Below are positions 29,000-38,046 of a stretch of 64,000 bases of DNA, piece by piece. Position 1 is the first letter of the stretch. The number at the start of each line of letters is the position of its first letter. The notes under the pieces are model-generated. The model worked only from the letters and a program-made list of their open reading frames with translations. It did no database searches and had not been told where the DNA came from. The stretch is from assembly GCF_001661345.1 (NCBI RefSeq), contig NW_017962916.1, forward strand, positions 790,461-854,460, given 5' to 3'. A program made the position numbers and the translations under genes. Source of the DNA: Ascoidea rubescens DSM 1968. Lineage: Eukaryota; Ascomycota; Saccharomycetes; Ascoideales; Ascoideaceae.

Positions 29000-31069
29000 C
29001 TAGAAAAACACTTCGTGTGAACGGAGAACATCCGTGTTTCTTAAGAGATACATTGCAATCAACTGACTGGCTTTTTTTTTGTTTCGCTCAATGGCCTGTG
29101 CAATAGGCATACCCTTGAGTAATAACGTCGATTCAATACGATTTTGCCCCAACTGGCGAGTTTCGTATTTGGGAACAACCATTCGGTTTCTGCTTATAAT
29201 TAACGAGTATAGTCTGTCCTTTGAAGTAAAATCAATGAATTTCGGGTTGATTGGGTTGACAAAATATACTGGGTATTCAAATCCAGCGTATTCTTGGTAG
29301 ATCACCTTAGCTGTCATTTGAAGTTCTTCAGTAGCAACACCACCGTATCCAACATTATTGTTTGAAAGTGTTAATGACATGCTATTGCCACCTGGGTTGT
29401 TATCAACCATCCTGGCCCGCAGATTTTCAGCGCCGTTATTAATACTCTTTCTATCGTTATTGTTATTATTATCACCACCACCATCATCATTATCATTGGT
29501 ACTTGGACCATATTCGATTAAATTAGGGCCATCTATTGATTTTGATAAATAAATATAATGATCTATTTTTTCTTTGTTTTCTAATGCCGCCATTGCAGCT
29601 CTGAGACTTGCTTCTTTAAAGTTAGGACCAATGCCCTTGCCTAGCACTTCATTGTTGAAAGCACAGTTAACAACATAAGGCCTTAAACCAAGCGAATCAC
29701 CAGTTTCTATAATGTCATATTTTGGAACTAAGTTACTTGAACCAATTAATTTATATAATTCTGATTTAGCAGTCTTATCCAAAGGTTTTAAAAGATTTGC
29801 TTTAACACTTTCTAAATTTGGTTGAATTAAAACATTGATCCAATCTTTAATGGTATCAAACAAATCATTTTGCTGAACTAAAGCGCCAATATATGAAAGG
29901 AAAATTGATACGTAAATTTTCCGTTTCCATCTATTAACTGTACAAGAATTATTGACAACATTTTCATGATATTTAGTTTGAAATTCTTTATCCAATTCAT
30001 ATAAAGTAGAACAATGGTCTAAAAACTCATCCTTTACTAGTTGTTCTTTTAATTTGATTATATCTTGATGGTTATAATCAGGAAAATTTTCATTAATAAT
30101 TAGGGTTACAGCACTAGATAAAAAACTTTCACCAATTACAGCTAAGACTTGGTTTTTTTTAATTTTTGAATTTATAACACCAAGATTGGTTTTATTGATA
30201 ATTTTATTTTCTTCAACTAAGGATTTATGATAGAATACACAATCAAACAATTCATCATCATAAATATAAGGAATAATGGGTGGATAAACACCATCATAAT
30301 GTTTGTAGATGTTAAGGTTGTGATTATTATAAAAATCATCAATAGGTTCTGCGTTGCTTTGATTGATGATTTTGTTATTTTGATCTTCGTGATGCTTATT
30401 ATTGTTAATATCAACATTGTTATTATTAGTATTACTGTTATTATTAGTATTACTGTTATTATTAGTATCACTGTTATTCTTGATACTATTATCATTATTG
30501 CTTTTTTTTGCATTATTATTATCGTTTGATAAATCCAATTTATCGTTTAATTTAAAATTTAAAAATTTATCAAAGATTTTTAAATTGCCTTTCAAATAAT
30601 GGTCTTTTAACTGTAAACCTAATTGAAATTCCTTCCTTTCATTTAAAGATTTTTTAAGAAATAAGCTGGTTAAACTACTTGGGTCAACTGCAATCTTATT
30701 TGAAACGTCGTTAAAAGTGGGAAATTCAGTTTTCAATTGATTTAAAAACATCAAAAAAGTGTTTATCTGTCTAAAGTAAGAAAAGTACTTTAAATTCTCA
30801 TCGTTATCCAGATTCAGAGCAGATGGTGTTGTCTTATTGTGCTTGGGTTTATCAGAAGCAGGATCACTGACAACAGAGACAGAGCTGACAGGAACAGAGC
30901 TTGTAGCAGTGACAGGAGTAACACCAGAAATGTCGTCTTCTGAGAAATCAGAGTCAACCACCAATGTAGCTGACTGAGATGGAGAATGGATCAATTGAGC
31001 ATCAAGCCTGGATCTCTTCAACGAAACAGCACTGAGCTCATCTTCCTGCTTTCTCTTCATCGATTCCAT
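29000..31069 (-). CDS. RNase III-fold protein with two dsRNA-binding domains, all catalytic residues lost (paralogue 2)
   Basis: The 689 aa protein has a basic N-terminus (MESMKRKQEDE), a helical domain (about 105-190, RKEFQLGLQLKDHYLKGNL), an Asn-rich linker (190-245), an RNase III-like domain from YPPIIP (about 260) to about 425, and dsRBDs at about 431-500 (AKSELYKLIGSS, SLRAAMAALEN) and 613-689 (KKKASQLIAMYLL). The order equals budding-yeast Dcr1. The catalytic signature reads Q307-V-L-A310-V-I-G-E314-S instead of ERLEFLGDS, and the second motif reads YVS388-IFL391-SYIGAL instead of D..EAYIGA. All four metal ligands are therefore replaced (Glu to Ala, Asp to Glu, Asp to Ser, Glu to Leu). 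The first ATG is 31069; the frame continues to a TTG at 31222 through a Gln/Lys repeat that overlaps the divergent gene. Confidence 0.87.
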   Translation of the reverse strand: MESMKRKQEDELSAVSLKRSRLDAQLIHSPSQSATLVVDSDFSEDDISGVTPVTATSSVPVSSVSVVSDPASDKPKHNKTTPSALNLDNDENLKYFSYFRQINTFLMFLNQLKTEFPTFNDVSNKIAVDPSSLTSLFLKKSLNERKEFQLGLQLKDHYLKGNLKIFDKFLNFKLNDKLDLSNDNNNAKKSNNDNSIKNNSDTNNNSNTNNNSNTNNNNVDINNNKHHEDQNNKIINQSNAEPIDDFYNNHNLNIYKHYDGVYPPIIPYIYDDELFDCVFYHKSLVEENKIINKTNLGVINSKIKKNQVLAVIGESFLSSAVTLIINENFPDYNHQDIIKLKEQLVKDEFLDHCSTLYELDKEFQTKYHENVVNNSCTVNRWKRKIYVSIFLSYIGALVQQNDLFDTIKDWINVLIQPNLESVKANLLKPLDKTAKSELYKLIGSSNLVPKYDIIETGDSLGLRPYVVNCAFNNEVLGKGIGPNFKEASLRAAMAALENKEKIDHYIYLSKSIDGPNLIEYGPSTNDNDDGGGDNNNNNDRKSINNGAENLRARMVDNNPGGNSMSLTLSNNNVGYGGVATEELQMTAKVIYQEYAGFEYPVYFVNPINPKFIDFTSKDRLYSLIISRNRMVVPKYETRQLGQNRIESTLLLKGMPIAQAIERNKKKASQLIAMYLLRNTDVLRSHEVFF

Positions 31070-31221
31070 GGCCGCTGAAAGTGAAGAAGCAGTTGTGGGA
31101 GCAAAATCAACTTTGAGACTTCGAAAGACAGGACGGGTAACAGTTCGAGATGGTGGAGTTAAGCGCCGAGCTTCCTTCTCTTGCTGTTTCTGCTGTTTCT
31201 GCTGTTTCTGCTGTTTCTCCA

Positions 31222-32487
31222 ATGTCTTCTTTTACTGCTCGCCTCTTTAAGAATGGCTTGTTTCTCAGAGAGATAGCTATTCTGTCCAGTGAGTCTTCTT
31301 TTCTGCTTCAGATCGTTGATAAGCTCGTTAATAATCAGGCGCTGCTTTCCATTGATGTTGATCATTTGCCACTGCAAATCGACTCCAACAGACGAAAGAT
31401 CATTGTTTTGGATTCAATTCACTCAGGAAAGGGCAGATCGTCATCAAGCGATCCATATCAGCAGCTCTTAAAAATACTATTTAATAGTGAAAATTTGAAT
31501 GTCGACCACGACTACTATAAAACTGACTCAATTGATTTTATCTCCAATTTCTCTTCGAATTTGCTTAAAGCAATAGATTCCTCCAATAAATTGCCTGTTA
31601 CTCTAATTATTATATCTGGTGATACCTCCATTAATGAGTTCGTCAACAACTTGCCTCACATTCCTGATTTTCAAAATGATATCTTAATCTCAGTTCTACC
31701 TTTGGGCTCAGGTAATGCGTTAGCGAGCGAATTAAATATAATTGACCCAATTGATTCAATTAAAAAACTAATATCAAATTCTTCCAAGGGATCAAAATTA
31801 CCTCTATATAACGCAACTTTCTCAGATGGCTCCTACTTATTTTTAAATCCCGAAATCAAAGTATCTTCTTTTAATTTCTTTTTAATATTCTCATGGTGTT
31901 TCCATGCTTCTTTGGTAGCGGATTCGGAAGATCCCTCTTTAAAATCAAAAGGTGTTGAAAGATTTCAAATTGCTGCTAATTATAATTTGAACAAAAAAAT
32001 TCAAACTTATAACTGTGATTTATCGATAAATGATCAACAAATTGCTTCAAATTCAAACTATTCTTATTTCATTTTATCCGCGGTGAAAAATCTTCAGGAT
32101 AACTTCAATATATCTCCTTTATCAAATCTATTAAATCAAGATTTGTATTTACTTTTAATGCATTATAACAACGATATTGATGGTCAATCAAACAACAAAA
32201 ATCTATTAAATGTTATGAATCAAGCATTTAATAATGCTAATCACATTGATGATACCAATTTTTTTAAATCAAATCAATTAGATTATTACAAAATTAAAGA
32301 TTACAAAAATCATAACAATGATTTCCAAATCAATTTAAAAATTAATGAATCAGAAAAAAACATGTGTAGAGTTTGTCTTGACGGAACAATAATTGTTGTA
32401 GATTCGATCAATGATACTCAAAAATTTGTCCAAATCAATAATTCGGGAAATAGTTACAATAATTGGAATCTATTTATCTTAAATTAA
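31222..32487 (+). CDS. Lipid-kinase-like (DAGK catalytic domain) protein with altered nucleotide loop
   Basis: The 421 aa product resembles the diacylglycerol/sphingoid-base kinase fold. A strand and loop near KIIVLDSIHSGKG stand for the usual NP..GKG segment, LIIISGDTSINEFVNNL stands for GGDGT.NEV.NGL, and VLPLGSGNALASEL matches the PLGSGNA/D motif. The core loop is S-G-D-T-S instead of G-G-D-G-T, so ATP binding may be weakened. The C-terminal half has the beta-rich pattern of the family (FHASLVADSE, VCLDGTIIVVDS). It may be a relative of Lcb4/Lcb5 or a fungal DAGK-domain protein of unknown substrate. An in-frame ATG at 31150 would add 24 Ala/Val/Ser residues from a repetitive promoter; I prefer 31222. 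It is divergent from the RNase III-like gene. Confidence 0.65.
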   Translation: MSSFTARLFKNGLFLREIAILSSESSFLLQIVDKLVNNQALLSIDVDHLPLQIDSNRRKIIVLDSIHSGKGRSSSSDPYQQLLKILFNSENLNVDHDYYKTDSIDFISNFSSNLLKAIDSSNKLPVTLIIISGDTSINEFVNNLPHIPDFQNDILISVLPLGSGNALASELNIIDPIDSIKKLISNSSKGSKLPLYNATFSDGSYLFLNPEIKVSSFNFFLIFSWCFHASLVADSEDPSLKSKGVERFQIAANYNLNKKIQTYNCDLSINDQQIASNSNYSYFILSAVKNLQDNFNISPLSNLLNQDLYLLLMHYNNDIDGQSNNKNLLNVMNQAFNNANHIDDTNFFKSNQLDYYKIKDYKNHNNDFQINLKINESEKNMCRVCLDGTIIVVDSINDTQKFVQINNSGNSYNNWNLFILN

Positions 32488-32568
32488 TTTCAAGATGATT
32501 TATCCCCATATATTTTTTTATTTTTTGGTTTTTGGTTTACTTATTTATTTATTTATTTATTCATTTAT

Positions 32569-34749
32569 TTATTTATAAATTGTTCCACCAAAATCCTCGT
32601 ATGATGAGATGATATTAATTGGAATTTTGCAATTGAACTCAAATCCATTTATAGAATCCCTCCCTAAAAACAATTCTCCTTTATTGTCGTTATAAATTTC
32701 ATCTAGAATCCCTTTATCAATTTTCTTAGATACCTCTTTTTTAGAATTATTATTTTTGTTTCCAATATTTTCATAATTATCCTCATAGTTCATATCACTC
32801 TCATCATTTTTCTTAATTATTATAAATTTCAAATTTATATAATATTGAATTCTAAAGATGTTACTCTCAAATTGAGGCGATATACTATATGGTACTGTGA
32901 AAAATAAATTCAACTGATTATAATCAATAACAGAATAACTTTTTGATATCAACAATTGAGAAAATTCTTTATAAAGCACCTCATCATTTAATGTCAATTC
33001 CTCAAATTCTTTAAATAATCTTTGATTTTGGATATCATTATTTCTATTATCGTGGTTGTTTTGGCTATTTGTCTCACTATTTGTGTCATTGTTATTTTCA
33101 TTTTTATTCTCACTTTTATTTCCATTTTCAAATTTATGTTTGCCTTTTGAATTGTCTATCTTTGTGTTTTCAATATTAATTTCCGTTAAAAATTGATGAT
33201 TAAAACACTCAAATGACTCAAAATTCACTACTAAGCCTGTAGCTTTATAATAATCATCGTTTAATTTTTTTGAATCAAAATCAAATATCAAGTGGATTTG
33301 ACTTCCAATTTCATAATAAGACTTTGATAATGTTAATTTGGAGACAAAATGTTTATTATATTTAATTAAAAATTGGCTTTGAAACGGTTTTCTTAAGACT
33401 GATGGGTAGAATAGTTTTTGAGTCTCTGAACACCCCTTAAAGGTATTGGTTTTGAAATCGTTTAATATCGAGTCTTCTTCTTTGTAATTGTTAATTTTCT
33501 CTGAAGTGATAAAATCCTTATCATCAATTAAAATTTTGATCTTTTTAATAAAACTTTTTTTTAATTGATTTGAATTCGAATTTCTTAGGTATTTCGAGTT
33601 TTCTGTTTTCTTAGCAGAATTGGCAAGGTTAGAATTCACTATAAAATTTGATATAGAAATAAAACTTGATCTTCTGTTTAAGCTTAGATTTTTGGAATCA
33701 TTCAAATCTACTATTACTCCTCTATTTCTACTGGATTTTAAATATTTAAAGTTATTAAGAAACTCACTATTCAAATCATAAAACGGTTGGACTTGATTAG
33801 GATTGGTAAATGGATAAATCTTCAAGGGGAAGTATATATTTAACTTCCTAGGCTGTGAGTTCTTGGTTAACTTTTCACAGTTCAATATTAAATTGTAGTT
33901 GATTTTGATGAAATTGCCCTTGTAACTTGGAGGCAAAGTTTCGGGAATCTTGAACTTGTAATAGTATTGTTTAACTTCCCCAGGATGCAAAGTGATTTCT
34001 GTGAATAAAAGAGACTGCTCAGTTGAAAAAACAGGAAACAAGTTATCGATGTTAGATAAAATGTAGCTATTGGTGTAATTATCCACTCCAGACACCCCAC
34101 CGGAACCTGAAATGTATGAGGAAACGTCGCCAACACTTGTATTCAACAAACTTGAGATGTTTGACGTTAAATTTGAAAACAATCCCCCATTCAAGTTGGA
34201 CTTGCTGGATTCCAAGCTTTGAATTCCAGCTATTCTCCCACCAATTGTAGATTTTTTCTTTAAATCGTCGAATCTGGAATCGTCTACGACATTTCTGTTT
34301 ATCAAGAAATAGCCAAACAACTGAATATTGCCCAACAATAGGGATTCCTTTTGTTCCACGATAATCAATGGCTTGACTTTTGCAGATGGTTCACCTTCAT
34401 CTTTATCTAGCTGATCCAAAAACGAGCTTCTTGCAGAATTGGAAAACTGGGACGAGATTCTTCTTCCAAATCCTGACCAGCTGAGAGAAGATTGGTGCGC
34501 AGTTGTTGGGCTAAGAGCATTGTTGGAAGCATTTTCTGTTCTTGTTTCTGGCAATGAAGACTGAGTTGTGGTGTCTGATTTGATAGAGGCTATTGAGTTG
34601 GGTCTGGAGAGACTGTGTTCCTTTCCAAGATGGCGAAACCTGATGATAGCAGACACAGACTCACCAGCGTAGAAGGGATTTGATTCGTAAACTACCTCCA
34701 CTCTTATGTTGGGGGTTAGCTGTTGGTTGAAAATCGAGTGCTTTATCAT
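32569..34749 (-). CDS. RGP1: RGP1, subunit of the Ric1-Rgp1 GEF for Ypt6
   Basis: Rgp1 pairs with Ric1 as the guanine-nucleotide exchange factor for the Rab GTPase Ypt6 (Rab6) at the Golgi, acting in retrograde endosome-to-Golgi traffic. The N-terminus (LTPNIRVEVVYESNPFYAGESVSAIIRFRHL) is the arrestin-like beta sandwich typical of the family. ITLHPGEVKQYYYKFKIPETLPPSYKG (about 251-277) and the C-terminal NGFEFNCKIPINIIS are also conserved-looking. Length is 726 aa (663 in S. cerevisiae), with Ser-rich and Asn-rich inserts around 60-110 and 560-590. With VPS53 at 5-8 kb it is the second retrograde-traffic tethering or activation factor in the window. Confidence 0.9.
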   Translation of the reverse strand: MIKHSIFNQQLTPNIRVEVVYESNPFYAGESVSAIIRFRHLGKEHSLSRPNSIASIKSDTTTQSSLPETRTENASNNALSPTTAHQSSLSWSGFGRRISSQFSNSARSSFLDQLDKDEGEPSAKVKPLIIVEQKESLLLGNIQLFGYFLINRNVVDDSRFDDLKKKSTIGGRIAGIQSLESSKSNLNGGLFSNLTSNISSLLNTSVGDVSSYISGSGGVSGVDNYTNSYILSNIDNLFPVFSTEQSLLFTEITLHPGEVKQYYYKFKIPETLPPSYKGNFIKINYNLILNCEKLTKNSQPRKLNIYFPLKIYPFTNPNQVQPFYDLNSEFLNNFKYLKSSRNRGVIVDLNDSKNLSLNRRSSFISISNFIVNSNLANSAKKTENSKYLRNSNSNQLKKSFIKKIKILIDDKDFITSEKINNYKEEDSILNDFKTNTFKGCSETQKLFYPSVLRKPFQSQFLIKYNKHFVSKLTLSKSYYEIGSQIHLIFDFDSKKLNDDYYKATGLVVNFESFECFNHQFLTEINIENTKIDNSKGKHKFENGNKSENKNENNNDTNSETNSQNNHDNRNNDIQNQRLFKEFEELTLNDEVLYKEFSQLLISKSYSVIDYNQLNLFFTVPYSISPQFESNIFRIQYYINLKFIIIKKNDESDMNYEDNYENIGNKNNNSKKEVSKKIDKGILDEIYNDNKGELFLGRDSINGFEFNCKIPINIISSYEDFGGTIYK

Positions 34750-34974
34750 TTGATCTGGTGCTGTTGGTGATGGTGTTGATAAGATCAGATACAGCAGTAG
34801 AAAAGACGAAGAGGAAGTCGTTCGCTGTTGAAGCCGGATTTTGCGATTCGTTTTTATTCTGGGTCAAACCAGATCAAAAAGTATTCTACAGCGTTAAAAA
34901 AGTTACAATTCTGAGAGCAAATGTTCAGATGCTAATCGCCAGACCATTGAATTTAAATTCAAGTCCGATTTCTC

Positions 34975-37464
34975 CTATATTCTATTCGATACTTCCTTGA
35001 TATCAAAGTTGAATATTCTAATGGAATTATCAGAACTTCCCACTGCTAGCACAAGTTCATTATTGACCATTTTCCATCTGATGGCGCTGATTTTATCATC
35101 AGGCGCTATTCCATCATCTAATTTTTCAACCAACTTGAAGTTTTTAGAATCGTTTGAGCTCAAATCAAAACTATAAATATAAATACTGCCATTATCTAAC
35201 CCAAAGGCTGCGAGTGCAAATTTTTCATTAATCAATTCATTGTAGATGTCAACTGAGGTTATACCTCCATTGGGCAATTTAGAAGTTGAAATTAACGAAT
35301 ACGATCCTTTTTCAATATCCAAATTCCAAAATTTAAAGGATTTATCTCTAGAAACAGTTATGAATTTATAGCCAAATTTTAAATTTGGTATCCAGCAACA
35401 ATCCCAAAGAATTCTTGTATGAGCTCTTTCATTTTTGTATTTTAAGATATAATTTTCGTTCTCAACATTAAATTCCCAAATTGAAAATTTACGATCTCTT
35501 GAAACGGCTAGTATGAATAAGTCATCTGGAGAAAATTTGCAACTTGTGACAGTTAAACTATGATATATTAAATCAGGACCTGTTGTAATTTTTCTCCAAC
35601 TATCATTGAAATATCTGAATATTCTTAATTGAGCATGCTTGACGGAATTTGATTTACATGAAGAAACCAAAAAATTATTATTATTTGAAACGTCGCATGA
35701 AGATATCTCAAAACCATGTCCATATAATTTTTCTACTTCTGCCCATAGAGTAAACCTTTGCAAATGATCTTCTAAAGGTGGTGTAGTGAGATTAGCCAAG
35801 GCATTTGAACCAATATTATCGTTATTACTTTCAATTTTATTTGATAAACCTAAAGTTGGTAATGAAACATTTTCGTATCTATTATTTTGGTTAATTTGAT
35901 TAGTATGATTAAAATTGGAATTAGAATTAGAATTAGAATTGCTTGAAAAACAATTTAATAGTCTTTTAATTGAATTTGGTTTAACAAAAGATCTTAAAAT
36001 TTTTTCATCACCAGCACTAATAAATCTATCGGAATCAATTGAATTTATACAGACCATATCATAACCATGTATCTGAGGCCTTGCAAATTCATGCCAAGTA
36101 TTATGTTTATTCCATTTTGCAAATAATCTTGTTGTTTGATCTAAAGAAGTTGATAATATATAATTATCAAATTTAGACCAAGAAAGATCAGTAATAGGTT
36201 TTATACAACCGGTTAAAGATAGTTGAGGAATCCAATTTGAATCATTTTTATAGTCATTTGACCAAGACCTCCACGACCCAGTTTTTCCATGAGATAAAAT
36301 TAATTGTTTTTCAGTTGATTGAATCCATAAAGAAGACCAAAAGCCACCAGATGAACCAGTAGCAGTTGAAGCACCTTTAATACTTAATTCACCGAGAATC
36401 GCTTTTGAATACCAAACACCAGAATCCTCATCAGATTCCCAAAGAATTAAGGAAGTATCAGCAGAAGTTGAGAATAATTGTAAGATATTAGGATTGGGAT
36501 TCCAAGTTAAAGAGGATATCCAATCATCATGGCCGATAATCAAAGCTTCAAAATGGATAGAATAAGTTGCTAAAGATTCTTCACTAGTTTTAAAGTAATA
36601 AGTTTTATTTGTCAATAAAGAAAGTTTTTGAGTCGACTCTTGATTGTCAAGTATAGTTTTATCTTTTTGAATTGAATTGCCAGTTAATTTCAAGTTCCAT
36701 AATCGTATGTAACGGTCTTGAGAACCAGAAGCTAGTAAATAGGTATTTGAATTTGGAATCTTTTTGAATGATAAACATTTGATCCAGTCTTCGTGGCCAG
36801 GAAGTTTTAAATTTTGAGATAGATTGAAAATTTGATTATCCTGAAATTGAAAAGAAAATATATAAATGAATTTGTTTGTTCCGCCAATAAATAAGAGGTA
36901 ATCATTATTGTACAAGTTATGTAAAGATAAAGTTAAAGGATAAAACTCGTTGAACTCATTTTCAACCTTGAAAGATTTTATGATTTGAAAAATTTTGTCA
37001 TCATTGAATGAAATTAGTGAGATAGTACCAATTGAATCGGAAACTACAAATAGTCTGTCATTCAACACAGATAATGAGACAATTGAAGAATTGCTGTTAA
37101 TATTCTGAATGGTTTGAAACAAACTCACGTTGTAATTATTGCTATTATTATCATTATTATCGTCAGCTGTATTTGAAAACTCCCAAATATTTATCGTTGA
37201 ATCTTGAGAGGTCGAAATTAAAAAATTAGAATTGAGCAAAAACTTCAAACATATCACTTCATCTTTATGGCCTTTCAAAGTCTTGAAAACCCCAACATTG
37301 TCAGGGGAAAGAGGATTGAATAACGAGACTAAGTTTTGTGATCCAAAGGCAACAATGTTGAGAGTGCTGCTATAGTCCGAGCACTGAGGCTGTCTATTGG
37401 CACCAATAAAAATTGACCCTGGGCTAAGAAGAAGCGAGACAGGAGTCTGTTCATCGAATGACAT
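34975..37464 (-). CDS. ELP2: Elongator complex subunit ELP2 (WD40)
   Basis: Elp2 is the double WD40-propeller subunit of Elongator, which modifies wobble uridines of tRNAs. The 829 aa protein (788 in S. cerevisiae) begins with IFIGANRQPQCSDYSSTLNIVAFGSQN, as Elp2 does, and contains two sets of WD repeats: KTLKGHKDEVICLKFL, LPGHEDWIKCLSF, IGHDDWISSLTWNP, ITDLSWSKFDNYILSTSLDQTTRLFAKW and VTSCKFSPDDLFILAVSRDRKFSIWE. HTWHEFARPQIHGYDMVC and the W at TGSWRSWS are family features. A poly-Ser/Asn insert lies at about 508-530. The ATG at 37464 gives a compact N-terminus. Confidence 0.94.
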   Translation of the reverse strand: MSFDEQTPVSLLLSPGSIFIGANRQPQCSDYSSTLNIVAFGSQNLVSLFNPLSPDNVGVFKTLKGHKDEVICLKFLLNSNFLISTSQDSTINIWEFSNTADDNNDNNSNNYNVSLFQTIQNINSNSSIVSLSVLNDRLFVVSDSIGTISLISFNDDKIFQIIKSFKVENEFNEFYPLTLSLHNLYNNDYLLFIGGTNKFIYIFSFQFQDNQIFNLSQNLKLPGHEDWIKCLSFKKIPNSNTYLLASGSQDRYIRLWNLKLTGNSIQKDKTILDNQESTQKLSLLTNKTYYFKTSEESLATYSIHFEALIIGHDDWISSLTWNPNPNILQLFSTSADTSLILWESDEDSGVWYSKAILGELSIKGASTATGSSGGFWSSLWIQSTEKQLILSHGKTGSWRSWSNDYKNDSNWIPQLSLTGCIKPITDLSWSKFDNYILSTSLDQTTRLFAKWNKHNTWHEFARPQIHGYDMVCINSIDSDRFISAGDEKILRSFVKPNSIKRLLNCFSSNSNSNSNSNFNHTNQINQNNRYENVSLPTLGLSNKIESNNDNIGSNALANLTTPPLEDHLQRFTLWAEVEKLYGHGFEISSCDVSNNNNFLVSSCKSNSVKHAQLRIFRYFNDSWRKITTGPDLIYHSLTVTSCKFSPDDLFILAVSRDRKFSIWEFNVENENYILKYKNERAHTRILWDCCWIPNLKFGYKFITVSRDKSFKFWNLDIEKGSYSLISTSKLPNGGITSVDIYNELINEKFALAAFGLDNGSIYIYSFDLSSNDSKNFKLVEKLDDGIAPDDKISAIRWKMVNNELVLAVGSSDNSIRIFNFDIKEVSNRI

Positions 37465-38046
37465 TTTCGAGAGAACTGCTGGTGTTTCTGCTGATTTCCC
37501 ATCAGCATCTCAAAAAATTTTCAAAAAGATGAACCAGGTCTGGTCCGATGACCGGTATCGAGTGCTTCGTGCCCGTATATCGCACTTAACAGCTCCGTGC
37601 TCAGAACAGCACGGGCCAATTCTCCGAGAGCGAATCCCATTACGGGTTCCTGAGAAGCCCGTAGAATTTCTGATAACGCTCTACGGCTCTTCCGAGCCGC
37701 TGGTTCTCACGAACACATGCAACGAGGGAGAATGAGCTTCACCGAATTTACCACCCCTGAGAAACGAACCAGAGTTCTTTTTGGGAAGGGGTACACGTGG
37801 GCCGCACCAGACCGGGTTTTTACCGCTGCGCCAAAGAGCCCTGCGGTTGGCCGGAAATGCCTTGGAAAGCTTTTACAGATGGAGATGGTTCTGCTGATTC
37901 TGCTGTGTATGGCTCAGTTGCAGCTGTGGTGTAGCATTTAGAGAATATTTAAATACAGAGGTGTAAGTGCTCGAAATTTCCTATGAATATTACAGCTCCA
38001 TGCTTCTCAATTCAGATTCGTCTCAGTTCCACCTAATTCATGCTTC
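37465..38046. other. GC-rich, hairpin-rich region upstream of ELP2
   Basis: A 580 bp gap. Its centre (about 37540-37860) is markedly GC-rich and holds the four-hairpin cluster listed separately, a CACGTG at 37794-37799 and a TGGTTCTGCTG at 37886-37896. The right 150 bp are ordinary AT-rich sequence. Open frames of 70-110 codons cross it but have no recognisable product. Confidence 0.55.
37561..37699. ncRNA. Candidate structured RNA: four consecutive hairpins
   Basis: Within 139 bases four stems can be paired by eye: 37561-37565 with 37582-37586; 37592-37601 with 37608-37616 (nine pairs, one bulge, 6-nt loop); 37641-37649 with 37654-37663 (nine pairs, one bulge, CTGA loop); and 37684-37689 with 37694-37699 (six pairs, TTCC loop). 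GC content is far above the neighbourhood. I match it to no known RNA family (not tRNA, 5S, SRP, RNase P or a spliceosomal RNA by their conserved strings), and the strand is unknown. It could equally be DNA palindromes for factors in the ELP2 promoter. Confidence 0.3.

Noticed and set aside
37397-37941. Frames of 74 and 112 codons upstream of ELP2
   Set aside because: They cross the hairpin cluster in overlapping frames and match no family.
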